Source: Ferrovibrio terrae
Lineage (GTDB): Bacteria > Pseudomonadota > Alphaproteobacteria > Ferrovibrionales > Ferrovibrionaceae
Direction of reading: 5' to 3'
Assembly: GCF_007197755.1 (NCBI RefSeq)
Contig: NZ_CP041636.1
Coordinates: 558,001 to 622,000 of the forward strand
Length of the DNA stretch: 64,000 nt
A program made the translations under genes and the position numbers. Below, piece after piece: positions 52,166 through 61,033 of the stretch. The notes beneath the pieces are model-generated. The model was not told the DNA's origin. It did no database searches and saw only the letters and a list, made by a program, of their open reading frames with translations. Numbering within the stretch: position 1 is the first letter of the stretch; each line of letters begins with the position of its first letter.

Positions 52166-53839
52166 ATGTCAGATAATCGTCGCGACAATACCCGCGTCAT
52201 CCGTAGTCCTCATGGCAGTGACATGCATACCGGTAACTGGCAGATCGAAGCGGCCTACCGGATGCTGCGCAACAACCTCGACCCTGATGTGGCCGAGAAG
52301 CCGGAAGAGCTGGTGGTCTATGGCGGCATCGGCCGCGCGGCGCGCAACTGGCAGGCCTTCGACCAGATCCAGAAGACGCTGACGACGTTGAAGCCGGACG
52401 AAACACTGCTGGTGCAGTCGGGCAAACCGGTTGGCGTGTTCCGCACCCATGAAGATGCGCCACGCGTGCTGATCGCCAATTCGAATCTGGTGCCGGAATG
52501 GGCGACCTGGGATCATTTTCATGAGCTCGACCGCAAGGGCCTGATGATGTACGGCCAGATGACGGCCGGCTCCTGGATCTATATCGGCAGCCAGGGCATT
52601 GTACAGGGCACCTACGAAACCTTCGTCGAGATGGGCCGCCAGCATTACGGCGGAAACCTGCAGGGCCGCTGGATCCTCACTGCCGGACTTGGAGGCATGG
52701 GCGGCGCGCAAGCGCTCGCCGCCACCATGGCCGGCGCCTCGATGCTCGCCATCGAATGCCAGGCGTCGCGTATCGAGATGCGTTTGCGTACGGGCTATCT
52801 CGACCAGCGCGCCGACACGCTCGACCAGGCAATGGCGATGCTGGACGAGGCGAAAAAGGCTGGTAAGGCGATCTCCATAGGCCTGCTGGGTAACGCTGCC
52901 GAGATCCTGCCCGAGATGGTGACGCGCGGCATCCGGCCCGATGCCGTCACCGACCAGACCAGCGCGCATGACCCGCTGAACGGCTATCTGCCGGCCGGCT
53001 GGACACTGGAGAAATGGGAAAAGGCGCGAGAGATCGATCCGCAGGGCGTGATTAAAGCGGCGAAGCAGTCGATGGCCGCCCATGTGCGCGCCATGCTGGC
53101 TTTCCAGAAGCTGGGGATTCCGACCTTCGACTACGGCAATAACATCCGCCAGATGGCCAAGGAAGTCGGCGTCGCTGAAGCGTTTGATTTCCCCGGCTTC
53201 GTGCCGGCCTATATCCGGCCGCTCTTCTGCCGGGGTGTTGGCCCGTTCCGCTGGGTCGCGCTGTCGGGTGATCCCGAAGACATCTACAAGACCGATGCCA
53301 AGGTGAAGGAGCTGATCCCCGACGATCCGCATCTGCATACCTGGCTCGACATGGCGCGGGAGCGCATCAAGTTTCAGGGCCTGCCCGCACGGATCTGCTG
53401 GGTCGGGCTCGGCCAGCGCCATCGCCTCGGCCTCGCCTTCAACGAGATGGTGGCGAAGGGTGAACTCAAGGCACCTGTCGTTATCGGCCGCGATCATCTC
53501 GATTCCGGTTCGGTCGCCAGCCCCAACCGCGAGACAGAAGCCATGAAAGACGGCTCGGATGCCGTCTCCGACTGGCCGCTGCTGAATGCACTGCTGAACA
53601 CCGCGTCAGGCGCCACCTGGGTATCTCTGCATCATGGCGGCGGCGTCGGCATGGGCTTTTCGCAGCATGCCGGCGTGGTGATTGTCGCCGACGGCACGCC
53701 GGCCGCAGCAAAGCGGCTGGAACGCGTGCTGTGGAACGATCCTGGTACTGGCGTGATGCGCCATGCCGATGCGGGTTATGACATCGCGGTACAATGCGCC
53801 CGGGAACAGGGCCTGAACCTTCCCTTCCTCGACAAGTAA
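52166..53839 (+). CDS. hutU: Urocanate hydratase HutU
   Basis: 557-aa NAD-dependent enzyme, normal length for the family, converting urocanate to 4-imidazolone-5-propionate. Recognised blocks are [14 protein letters not shown] near the start, the dinucleotide-binding GLGGMGGAQ (about 173-181), and [15 protein letters not shown] near the end. GAGG precedes the ATG. It is placed between hutC and hutH, with 9 bp to hutH. Confidence 0.97.
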   Translation: MSDNRRDNTRVIRSPHGSDMHTGNWQIEAAYRMLRNNLDPDVAEKPEELVVYGGIGRAARNWQAFDQIQKTLTTLKPDETLLVQSGKPVGVFRTHEDAPRVLIANSNLVPEWATWDHFHELDRKGLMMYGQMTAGSWIYIGSQGIVQGTYETFVEMGRQHYGGNLQGRWILTAGLGGMGGAQALAATMAGASMLAIECQASRIEMRLRTGYLDQRADTLDQAMAMLDEAKKAGKAISIGLLGNAAEILPEMVTRGIRPDAVTDQTSAHDPLNGYLPAGWTLEKWEKAREIDPQGVIKAAKQSMAAHVRAMLAFQKLGIPTFDYGNNIRQMAKEVGVAEAFDFPGFVPAYIRPLFCRGVGPFRWVALSGDPEDIYKTDAKVKELIPDDPHLHTWLDMARERIKFQGLPARICWVGLGQRHRLGLAFNEMVAKGELKAPVVIGRDHLDSGSVASPNRETEAMKDGSDAVSDWPLLNALLNTASGATWVSLHHGGGVGMGFSQHAGVVIVADGTPAAAKRLERVLWNDPGTGVMRHADAGYDIAVQCAREQGLNLPFLDK

Positions 53840-53848
53840 GGACGCCTT

Positions 53849-55360
53849 ATGACTGCGCTGCTGCTGGACGGATCATCCCTCACCCTCGATGCCGTCGCGG
53901 CGGTGGCGCGGCAGGGCCGCAAGACCGAACTTTCGGCCAAGGGCCGGCAGCAGGTGGCCGACTGCCATGCCCTGCTGCAGAAGATGATCGCCGACGGCAC
54001 ACCGATCTACGGCGTGACCACCGGGTTCGGCGCGCTGGACGGCCGCCCGGTGCCGAAAGAATCCAATCGCGCGCAGCAGCATAATCTGCTGAAAAGTCAT
54101 GCCGCTGGCATCGGTGCGCCGATGGCCGACGACGAAACCCGCGCCATGATGCTGATCCGCGCCAATGTGCTGGCGACAGGCCTGACTGGCGTCAGCCCCG
54201 CCGCGCTGGATGCGCTGCTGGCGATGCTGAATGGCGGCTTGGTGCCGCATGTGCCACGCCGCGGTTCGGTCGGTGCCTGCGGTGATCTCGCACCGCTGGC
54301 CCATATGGTACTGCCAATGATCGGCTTCGGCCGCGCAAAGTTGCCGGGCAAGGACTGGCAGGCGGGTGCAGTTGCTTTCGCTGCCCTTGGCATTGCTCAG
54401 CCAGCCGTGGATGGCCGCGATGGCATCGCGCTGATCAATGGTACCGAACAGACCACCGGCATCGGCGTGCTGGCAGCTTATGACGCGCGCCGGCTGGTGC
54501 GGCTGGCCGAGGCGGTGTCTGCCATGAGCCTGGAAGTGCTGGGCGGCGTATCGGATGCCTTTGACGAGCGCGTCGCCCTGGCCAAGCCACATCCAGGACA
54601 GATCGCCACCTCGGAAGCGTTGCGCCACTACACCGCTGGCAGCAAGGCTGTGCTGCCGCCGCGGCCGAGCCGGCTGCGCGATGGCCTGTCCCTGCGCTGC
54701 ATCCCCCAGGTGCTGGGTGCCACCCGCGATGCCGTCGAGCATACCGAACGCACGCTGGCGATCGAGATCAACGCAACGAACGACAACCCGATCTTTGGCC
54801 TTGCCGACGGTTTCGTGACCTCGAATTCCGGCAATTTCCACGGCCAACGCGCCGGCGAAGTGCTTGATATGCTGGCAACCTCCGTTTCATCTCTGGCGAT
54901 TATCAGCGAGCGCCGCGCGGCGCGTCTTGTCGATGAGAAGAATTCTGGCGGGCTGCCTGCCTTCCTGATCCATTCACAGGCGCGACAGGGCGAGAATTCC
55001 GGCTTCATGATCGCGCAGTACACGGCTGCCTCGCTGGTGGCCGAGTTGCGCATGCGTTCGGTGCCGGCGACGATCCAGTCGGTGCCGACCTGCGCCAATA
55101 CCGAAGACCATGTACCGATGTCGCCGCTGGCCGCCGAGCGCGCCGCATTCGCCGTCGATACCGCCGCCACCATCGTCGCCATCGAGGCGCTGCTCGCCGC
55201 CCAGGCCTATGATCTGCGTGGCCTGACGCCGGCTCCTGCCCTCCGCCCGCTTTACGAGGCGATCCGTACCCATGTGCCCGCGATGGTCGAGGACCGCGAA
55301 ATGGGCAATGATATTATCGCGGTCCGTGCGGCGCTGACCGAGGTCATCCTGCCAGCATAA
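53849..55360 (+). CDS. hutH: Histidine ammonia-lyase HutH with an Ala-Cys-Gly cofactor triad
   Basis: 503-aa aromatic amino acid lyase that deaminates L-histidine to urocanate. Conserved parts: YGVTTGFG (54-61), SHAAG with the substrate-binding His (83-87), EINATNDNPIF, and ANTEDHVPM. The internal MIO cofactor normally forms from Ala-Ser-Gly. Here residues 143-145 read Ala-Cys-Gly (GSVGACGDLAPL; codon TGC at 54278-54280). The late motif, usually NQEDH, reads NTEDH. An engineered Ser-to-Cys change in a Pseudomonas enzyme is known to still give active cofactor, so activity is plausible. hutI, hutG and hutF are not in the window. Confidence 0.9.
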   Translation: MTALLLDGSSLTLDAVAAVARQGRKTELSAKGRQQVADCHALLQKMIADGTPIYGVTTGFGALDGRPVPKESNRAQQHNLLKSHAAGIGAPMADDETRAMMLIRANVLATGLTGVSPAALDALLAMLNGGLVPHVPRRGSVGACGDLAPLAHMVLPMIGFGRAKLPGKDWQAGAVAFAALGIAQPAVDGRDGIALINGTEQTTGIGVLAAYDARRLVRLAEAVSAMSLEVLGGVSDAFDERVALAKPHPGQIATSEALRHYTAGSKAVLPPRPSRLRDGLSLRCIPQVLGATRDAVEHTERTLAIEINATNDNPIFGLADGFVTSNSGNFHGQRAGEVLDMLATSVSSLAIISERRAARLVDEKNSGGLPAFLIHSQARQGENSGFMIAQYTAASLVAELRMRSVPATIQSVPTCANTEDHVPMSPLAAERAAFAVDTAATIVAIEALLAAQAYDLRGLTPAPALRPLYEAIRTHVPAMVEDREMGNDIIAVRAALTEVILPA

Positions 55361-55445
55361 AGGGCGGGCAACAGTCGGAGATCACTGCCGATTTATCCCA
55401 ATGGCGAAATAACGGGCAGTTTCGCATGCCACGCAGTGCGGTTCT

Positions 55446-55467
55446 CGATTCTTAACATGCAGAATCG
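55446..55467 (+). terminator. Weak terminator-like hairpin after hutH
   Basis: 7-bp arms CGATTCT and AGAATCG with an 8-nt loop, followed by CGGTTTTG, lie about 85 bp after the hutH stop and upstream of the next small gene. Termination would be partial at best. Confidence 0.4.
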
Positions 55468-55518
55468 CGGTTTTGCGCTATGCTGCAGCCGTCTGACGGG
55501 GGAATTAATACTATTGCC

Positions 55519-55905
55519 ATGCCGACTCCACTGCGCCGCATCGACCGCCGGTTGCTGATCAGCAGCATCGGCGCGGCCATCGTCATATTCACCCTGGCTG
55601 GCGTGGGCTATGCGCTGCGACCCGCTGCGCGCCACGCCGAAGCCGCTTTCTACACGCCGGGCGTCACGCCGAAGCGCGAAGACTGCGTGATTGCCAAGAT
55701 GAAGACCTACAACAAGCTCGACAAACAGATGCTGCAGAATATCGCTTTCGAATGCGAACTGACCGTGCAGAGCATCGAGGGGCACGAGAAATTGCGCCAA
55801 GCCTGGGAAGAACGGCAGGCAGTGCGCGAGGCGGGGCCCAAACCGGCGACGCCGGAAGCTACAGTACCGGCAGAAACCGACCGCATGCGCCGCGTGTGGC
55901 GCTAG
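55519..55905 (+). CDS. Hypothetical single-pass membrane protein
   Basis: 128-aa protein of unknown function. A basic N-terminus (PLRRIDRRLL) is followed by one hydrophobic helix (about 14-32, ISSIGAAIVIFTLAGVGYA), then a soluble domain with two cysteines (EDCVIAKM and FECELTV) and a Pro/Ala/Glu-rich tail. It looks like a membrane-anchored periplasmic protein. The start is uncertain: the ATG at 55519 lies rather far (about 15 nt) from a GGGGG stretch, and an in-frame ATG exists at 55480. Its stop codon shares the bases CTAG with the stop of the convergent glycosyltransferase gene. Confidence 0.6.
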   Translation: MPTPLRRIDRRLLISSIGAAIVIFTLAGVGYALRPAARHAEAAFYTPGVTPKREDCVIAKMKTYNKLDKQMLQNIAFECELTVQSIEGHEKLRQAWEERQAVREAGPKPATPEATVPAETDRMRRVWR

Positions 55906-57065
55906 CCGCGCCAATCAATTCCGTGGTCGCGCAGAATCTGCGAATATAGTCGGACATAATTGTCGACACAGGCTTCCAAGGAGAAATGCTGATAAACACG
56001 CTGTCGCGCTGCCGCGCCCAGCTGGCGGCGCAGTTCCGGATTTTCGGCGAGCCGCAGGATCGCTTCTGCGAGGCTGGCAGAATCACGAGGTGGCACTACC
56101 AAACCGGTCTCGTTGTGCAGCACTGCCTCGGGATTACCGCCGACATTGGTGACAATTGAAGGCAGCCCGGTGGCCATATATTCGATGATGGCGTTTGAAA
56201 ATCCCTCTTCGTGAGAGGTCAGCAACGCGACATCTGCCGCCGCAAGCAGTGACGACACATCCTTTACCGAACCGAGCCAGTGAACGCGCTGTGTCAGACC
56301 CAACTCTTCCACACTGTCCTGCAGTGCAGCACCAATGCCGTCATCCCGACCGGCACATAAGAGTATCCAGTTCTGCGGCAGTTGGTCTTTTATTCGGGCA
56401 AACGCCCGCAGCAGGTCCCTGTGTCCCTTGTAAGGAATCAGATTGGCGACGATTACAAAAACCAGGGCTGAGTTGCTGAGGCCAAGACGATCGCGAGCGG
56501 TCCTTTCCGACATCTGCGTGCCGAAGACGGGCAAATCCACGCCATTATAGAGAAGATGCAGCTTCGAGTCGGGAACTCCTTCACCCGACAATTGCCGCAC
56601 CACACTTCGTGAATTCCCGATCACCGCGCTCATGCGGCGATGCCATTGCCGCTCAATAAAATTCGTTCCAAAAATCTGAGCTTGATATCTATTCTGGCTG
56701 CGCCGGCTCATTAACCGAATGCGGCAGCGTGAAAGTACCGATGCCGGTGTGCCAAGGATGTAAGCTGCGGGAAGAAAAAAATGGACAATATCAGGCCGAG
56801 TCCGGATCAAGTGTGCGAGCAGAATGATCGACCGAAACAAAAGGCCGCCCACTCGAAGGAAAAGATGTTTTGAGGGTCCAGTGTCGACACCAAGCACCCT
56901 GACACCTCGACGCTCCATCTCATTTGCCAGTTCACCACGATGATGCAGGCAGAAGACTTCGACGTCAAAACCCCGGCCGAGCAATCGAGGCAGGACCTGC
57001 AGCAAATGCCATTCCGCTCCACCGCGATCCAAGGCTTCAATCACTATCGTAAGTCGGCGGGGCAT
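55902..57065 (-). CDS. Glycosyltransferase family 4
   Basis: 387-aa GT-B retaining glycosyltransferase. The N-terminal ALDRGGAEWHLLQVLP (10-25) binds the acceptor side, and the GT4 E-x7-E motif is in EEGFSNAIIEYMATGLP. It probably adds a hexose to a cell-surface glycan from an NDP-sugar on the cytoplasmic side. It lies 84 bp downstream of the NdvA-type exporter gene on the same strand, suggesting one operon. Base composition and codon use look slightly less GC-rich than in the neighbours. Confidence 0.9.
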   Translation of the reverse strand: MPRRLTIVIEALDRGGAEWHLLQVLPRLLGRGFDVEVFCLHHRGELANEMERRGVRVLGVDTGPSKHLFLRVGGLLFRSIILLAHLIRTRPDIVHFFLPAAYILGTPASVLSRCRIRLMSRRSQNRYQAQIFGTNFIERQWHRRMSAVIGNSRSVVRQLSGEGVPDSKLHLLYNGVDLPVFGTQMSERTARDRLGLSNSALVFVIVANLIPYKGHRDLLRAFARIKDQLPQNWILLCAGRDDGIGAALQDSVEELGLTQRVHWLGSVKDVSSLLAAADVALLTSHEEGFSNAIIEYMATGLPSIVTNVGGNPEAVLHNETGLVVPPRDSASLAEAILRLAENPELRRQLGAAARQRVYQHFSLEACVDNYVRLYSQILRDHGIDWRG

Positions 57066-57149
57066 TTCGTCAGTCTCATCAAGAACTGTTGATTGTTGCC
57101 GGCTTCAGACGGCCCACAGCTAGGTTATGGATAGGTGCGCCCCAGGCAA

Positions 57150-58904
57150 CTAATGCACATTCTGAAATTGTGTCCGCACCAGTCCGCTGAACAATCCGTT
57201 TACAGCGACTAGCTCGTCAAAACTACCGCGTTCGATGACCCGCCCGTCCTGTAGTACCAGAATCAGGTCGGCCTGGCGCACTGTAGCAAGCCTATGCGCG
57301 ATAATGAAAGTAGTCCGGCCTTCCATTAATGTATCGAGCGCCTTTTGTATGCGCGCCTCGGTGGCCGCGTCCAGCGCCGAGGTCGCCTCATCCAGGATCA
57401 GAATCGGCGGGTTCTTCAGCAGGGCACGGGCAATCGCCAGGCGCTGGCGCTCGCCGCCGCTTAGATTGACCCCACGTTCCCCGACGATGGTCGCATAACC
57501 ATCGCTCTGACGCAGGATGAAGTCATGCGCTTCAGCCAGACGCGCCGCCCGCTCCACCTCGGCATCAGTGGCCTCAGGACGCCCGATACGAATGTTGTCG
57601 GCGACCGAGCGATGGAAAACGGCGCTGTCCTGGAACACCACGCCGATGTTGCGGCGCAGGCTTTCCAGCGTGAAGTCGCGAATGTCTGTGCCATCGATCA
57701 GTACCCGGCCGGATTGCGGATCCCAGAGCCGGCTGAGCAGTGCCATGGTCGACGTCTTGCCAGATCCGGTCGGGCCAACCAGGGCAACGGTCTTGCCAGC
57801 CTCCACGTCGAAGCTTACATCGGTCACAGCGGGGCGACGGTCATCGTAAGACAGCGTGACATGCTCGAACGCCACAGCGCCCCTTACGGTACTGACCGAG
57901 CGGGCATCCGGGCGGTCGCGCACCGCCGCCTCGGTCTCCAGAACCTGGAAGAATTCGCCGAGTGAATGCATCTGGAAGAACATACGACTGATGAATCCCA
58001 TTGCGGCTTCCAGCCGGCTGATCAGCAGTGTGGCAAAGCCCATGAAGCTGACGATCTCGCCCACACTGGTCTGGCCATGCAGGTGAAGCCAACTGCCCAG
58101 CATGAAGATGCTGATGATCGTGATGGTGGAAGCCATGCGGCTCAGCACCGTCATGAGCGCCCAGAGGTTGAGAACGGGAAATTGCGCCTTGAGCAGGCGT
58201 TCCATCACCATGGCAAGTTCGCGTGCCTCGAGCGCCAGTCGCACGAAACTTTGCACCAGAACGACATTGCCAAGCGCGTCGCCAGCACGTGCCGCGAGTT
58301 CGGAGTGGTAAGCCTCGACCTTACCCTGAGCCTTCTCTGTCCGGCTGATAACGATGGCGCTAACCAGCGCAAAAACAACAATCAGCCCGATCAGCAGCAA
58401 GCCAAGCCGCCAGTTCAGATACAGCGACAGCGGCAACAGCGCGAGCACGGCAACGAAAGTGGAAAGATGTTCACGGAAGAAAGACAGCCACATGCCGAAC
58501 AGATTGTCGGTGCCGGCCAGCATAATCTTGAGCAATGTGCCGGAATGGGTGGCGGAGTGGAACGCGGCCGGCAGGCTCAGCACATGCTCGAAATACAACG
58601 CCATCGCCGCGAGCCGGCGACGATGTGCCAGCCGGTCGGCATGCAGCGCCACCAGGATACCGGCCAAGATACCGGCCAAACCGGCACCGCACCACAGGCT
58701 CAGTAGCTCAAGCGTGCGCGACCAGTTTTCATCCGGCGTGCCGGCGCCCGGATTCGACAGCACGTCGATGATGCGACCAAACAGGATTGGTTCAATGAAT
58801 CCCACCCCGGCAAGACCGATATTGGCCAGGGCCAGAATGATCGAGAGGCGTTTCTCCGGCTTCAGAAGTGCCAGAACGCGCACATAAATGGCAACGAAGC
58901 TCAT
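57150..58904 (-). CDS. NdvA-type glucan ABC exporter (fused permease-ATPase)
   Basis: 584-aa half-size ABC exporter. Six helices lie in about residues 20-310, then an ATPase domain with Walker A GPTGSGKTS, signature [16 protein letters not shown] and Walker B ILILDEATSALD. The N-terminus MSFVAIYVRVLALLKPEKR and the RLAHRRRL and AQFPVLNLWALMTVLSRMAST stretches (core FPVLNLWAL) resemble cyclic beta-1,2-glucan exporters NdvA/ChvA. No glucan synthase gene (ndvB) is nearby, so the cargo may be another glycan. The start at 58904 aligns with NdvA; the frame is open to 58943. Confidence 0.88.
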   Translation of the reverse strand: MSFVAIYVRVLALLKPEKRLSIILALANIGLAGVGFIEPILFGRIIDVLSNPGAGTPDENWSRTLELLSLWCGAGLAGILAGILVALHADRLAHRRRLAAMALYFEHVLSLPAAFHSATHSGTLLKIMLAGTDNLFGMWLSFFREHLSTFVAVLALLPLSLYLNWRLGLLLIGLIVVFALVSAIVISRTEKAQGKVEAYHSELAARAGDALGNVVLVQSFVRLALEARELAMVMERLLKAQFPVLNLWALMTVLSRMASTITIISIFMLGSWLHLHGQTSVGEIVSFMGFATLLISRLEAAMGFISRMFFQMHSLGEFFQVLETEAAVRDRPDARSVSTVRGAVAFEHVTLSYDDRRPAVTDVSFDVEAGKTVALVGPTGSGKTSTMALLSRLWDPQSGRVLIDGTDIRDFTLESLRRNIGVVFQDSAVFHRSVADNIRIGRPEATDAEVERAARLAEAHDFILRQSDGYATIVGERGVNLSGGERQRLAIARALLKNPPILILDEATSALDAATEARIQKALDTLMEGRTTFIIAHRLATVRQADLILVLQDGRVIERGSFDELVAVNGLFSGLVRTQFQNVH

Positions 58905-58943
58905 ACTCTTACTATGCTCTGCACCACGGGATCGCGCCAGCAC

Positions 58944-58971
58944 TTGTCAGTGTGAAGAAAAGCGCGATAGT
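58944..58971 (+). promoter_or_regulatory. Possible promoter of the amidase gene at 58997
   Basis: TTGTCA (58944-58949) and GATAGT (58966-58971) lie 16 bp apart in the divergent gap between the exporter and amidase genes, with a leader of about 20 nt containing GGAG. Confidence 0.35.
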
Positions 58972-58996
58972 CGGAACTTCTTTCGTGGAGAATCGG

Positions 58997-60307
58997 ATGA
59001 ACCGCCCTGCCATCAATCGCTCCAGCCGCGACCGTCTGGAAGCCTGTCTGGCCCGGATTGACGATCCGGCGGGCGAAGGCAGCCGCGCCTTCACCAAACT
59101 ATATGCCGAACAGGCGCGCGCTGCTGCCGATGCCGCCGACCGCCGGGCACAGCTGGGCCAGAGCCTCGGCGCGCTGGATGGACGCATCGTATCCATCAAG
59201 GATCTGTTCGATATTCCCGGCGAGGTCACCACAGCGGGATCGAAGTTGCGCCGCGATGCCGCACCGGCCGCCAGCGAAGCCCCGGCGATTGCCAGGCTGC
59301 GTGCTGCCGGTGGCGTCATCATCGGCAAGGCCAACATGACTGAATTCGCTTTCTCAGGCGTCGGGATCAATCCGCATTACGGCACACCTGGCAACCCGGC
59401 CGACCCTACCCGCATCCCCGGCGGCTCCAGCTCTGGCGGCGCGGTCTCGGTGGCCAATGGTATGGCCGAGATCACCATCGGCTCCGATACCGGCGGCTCG
59501 ACCCGCATTCCGGCCGCGCTCTGCGGTATCGTCGGACTGAAGCCGAGCCAGTATCGCGTACCGACCATGGGCGCCTTCCCGCTGTCCTATGCGCTCGACA
59601 GCATCGGCCCGATGGCCAGCAGCGTGAGCGATTGTGCCCTGGCTGATGCCGTGATGGCCGGCGACACCATCGCCCCGCTGACGCCAGCGCCACTGGCTGG
59701 ATTGCGCCTCGGCATCCCGCAAGGGCTGTTGCTGGAAAGCATGGAGCCCACCGTGGCCACAGCTTTTGATGCCGCAGTGAAGACATTGACCGGCCATGGC
59801 GCGCGTGTGACCGACCACCCCCTCGCTCTGCTAGCCGACATGCTGGCCGTGAATGCCAGGGGCGGCTTCGCCGCCACCGAGGCTTTTTTCATCCATCGCG
59901 AGGCGATGGATCTGCGTCCGGGTGATTTCGATCCCTTGGTGCGCGGCCGCATCGAACGCGGTCGCGCCATACCGACCGCCGATTACATTTTTATGCAGCG
60001 CCGCCGTGCCGAGCTGATTGCCGCCATGGACGAGGATTTGGCTGATCTGGATGCCCTGATCCTGCCGACCGCGCCCATTGTGGCCCCGAAGATCGCCGAC
60101 CTCGCCACGGACGAGGCCGCCTTCACCTCCGCCAACGCCCTGCTGCTGCGGAATACTTCGGTCGGGAATTTTTTCGATCTTTGCGCGATTTCCCTGCCGC
60201 TACCGGTTTCGGGCCTGCCGGTAGGCCTGATGCTGGTCGCCAGGAACGGGCAGGACCGGCGCCTGCTACGTCTGGCCTTGGCTGTGGAAAATTCATTAAG
60301 ATATTGA
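58997..60307 (+). CDS. Amidase (amidase signature family), second gene
   Basis: 436-aa amidase. The triad is K68 in SIKDLFDIPG, S144 in PGGSSSGG and S168 in DTGGSTR. The IPGEVTTAGSK block resembles AtzE/AtzF- and GatA-like amidases, but there are no gatB or gatC neighbours, so it is a catabolic or biosynthetic amidase of unknown substrate. The ATG at 58997 has GGAG upstream; the open frame to 58868 lies in the divergent gene. It is not closely similar to the amidase at 43878. Confidence 0.91.
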   Translation: MNRPAINRSSRDRLEACLARIDDPAGEGSRAFTKLYAEQARAAADAADRRAQLGQSLGALDGRIVSIKDLFDIPGEVTTAGSKLRRDAAPAASEAPAIARLRAAGGVIIGKANMTEFAFSGVGINPHYGTPGNPADPTRIPGGSSSGGAVSVANGMAEITIGSDTGGSTRIPAALCGIVGLKPSQYRVPTMGAFPLSYALDSIGPMASSVSDCALADAVMAGDTIAPLTPAPLAGLRLGIPQGLLLESMEPTVATAFDAAVKTLTGHGARVTDHPLALLADMLAVNARGGFAATEAFFIHREAMDLRPGDFDPLVRGRIERGRAIPTADYIFMQRRRAELIAAMDEDLADLDALILPTAPIVAPKIADLATDEAAFTSANALLLRNTSVGNFFDLCAISLPLPVSGLPVGLMLVARNGQDRRLLRLALAVENSLRY

Positions 60308-60337
60308 TATTATTATATAATATAGATCAGAATTAAT

Positions 60338-60383
60338 TTGACCGCGTAATACAGCTCCTCTATCGTTCAATTCGTGAACGATA
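60338..60383 (+). promoter_or_regulatory. Promoter and start-codon-spanning operator of the winged-helix gene
   Basis: TTGACC (60338-60343) and TATCGT (60361-60366) are 17 bp apart. The -10 is followed by 7 bp and then the GTG start at 60374, so the message would begin at or next to the start codon. A perfect inverted repeat with 9-bp arms TATCGTTCA (60361-60369) and TGAACGATA (60375-60383), 5-bp centre, covers the -10 and the start codon. No ribosome-binding site exists. An AT-rich tract with TATTATATAATA lies just upstream and may act as an UP element. Confidence 0.65.
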
Positions 60384-61033
60384 AGCTGGACAAATCTGCC
60401 GAGCCGCCTCGAGACGCCGCCACACTGGTCGCCCTGCTGGCTGCCGTGAGCGATTCCGATCAGCATACCCAGCGCAGCCTCGCCGGCCGGCTGGATGTGG
60501 CCCTGGGTCTCGCCAATGCCCTGCTGAAGCGCTGCGTCTCCAAAGGCTTGATCAAGATCCAGTCTGCGCCAGCCCGGCGCTATGCCTATTACCTGACGCC
60601 CAAGGGCTTTGCGGAAAAGAGCCGCCTGGTGGCGGAGTACCTGGAATCCTCATTGAATTTCTTCCGCCACGCGCGCGGCCAGTATGAAGAGCTGTTCGTG
60701 GAGTTGGCCGGGCGCGGCATCTCACGTATCGCGATTGCCGGTAGCGGCGAACTGGCAGAGATCGCCATGCTCTCGGCTTCAGCTACCGGCATTTCCGTTC
60801 AAGCTGTCATCGCACCAGGCCGGAATATCTCACATTTCCACGGTCATGCTGTTGTAGCCGATCTGGCAGCTGCACTGGCGCAAGGAGCCGAAGCCGTGGT
60901 GGTAGCCGATAGCAATGCCCCACAGACCATCTTCGATCGGCTTTGTGCCGCCATGCCAACTGACCGCGTGCTGGCGCCACGGCTGCTGCATGTGACACTG
61001 CCTGCCGTGACGCGCAAGGAGATTGCGGCATGA
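60374..61033 (+). CDS. Winged-helix regulator with C-terminal nucleotide-binding-like domain
   Basis: 219-aa protein. The N-terminal winged helix (about 14-80: QRSLAGRLDVALGLANALLKRCVSKGLI, core SLAGRLDVALGLANALL; then RRYAYYLTPKGF) resembles MarR-type regulators associated with exopolysaccharide clusters. The C-terminal half (about 105-200: ISRIAIAGSGELAEIAML, VVADSNAP) looks like a Rossmann-type domain as found in sugar acetyltransferases. The GTG start at 60374 is the only standard one, because a stop at 60347-60349 closes the frame upstream. It overlaps the NusG-paralog gene by ATGA, so the two form a regulatory pair. Confidence 0.82.
   Translation: MNDKLDKSAEPPRDAATLVALLAAVSDSDQHTQRSLAGRLDVALGLANALLKRCVSKGLIKIQSAPARRYAYYLTPKGFAEKSRLVAEYLESSLNFFRHARGQYEELFVELAGRGISRIAIAGSGELAEIAMLSASATGISVQAVIAPGRNISHFHGHAVVADLAAALAQGAEAVVVADSNAPQTIFDRLCAAMPTDRVLAPRLLHVTLPAVTRKEIAA

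Noticed and set aside
60308-60337. AT-rich tract with TATTATATAATA as a replication origin or integration site
   Set aside because: Only about 30 bp, no DnaA boxes or repeated iterons, no integrase or tRNA nearby; it fits better as upstream promoter DNA.
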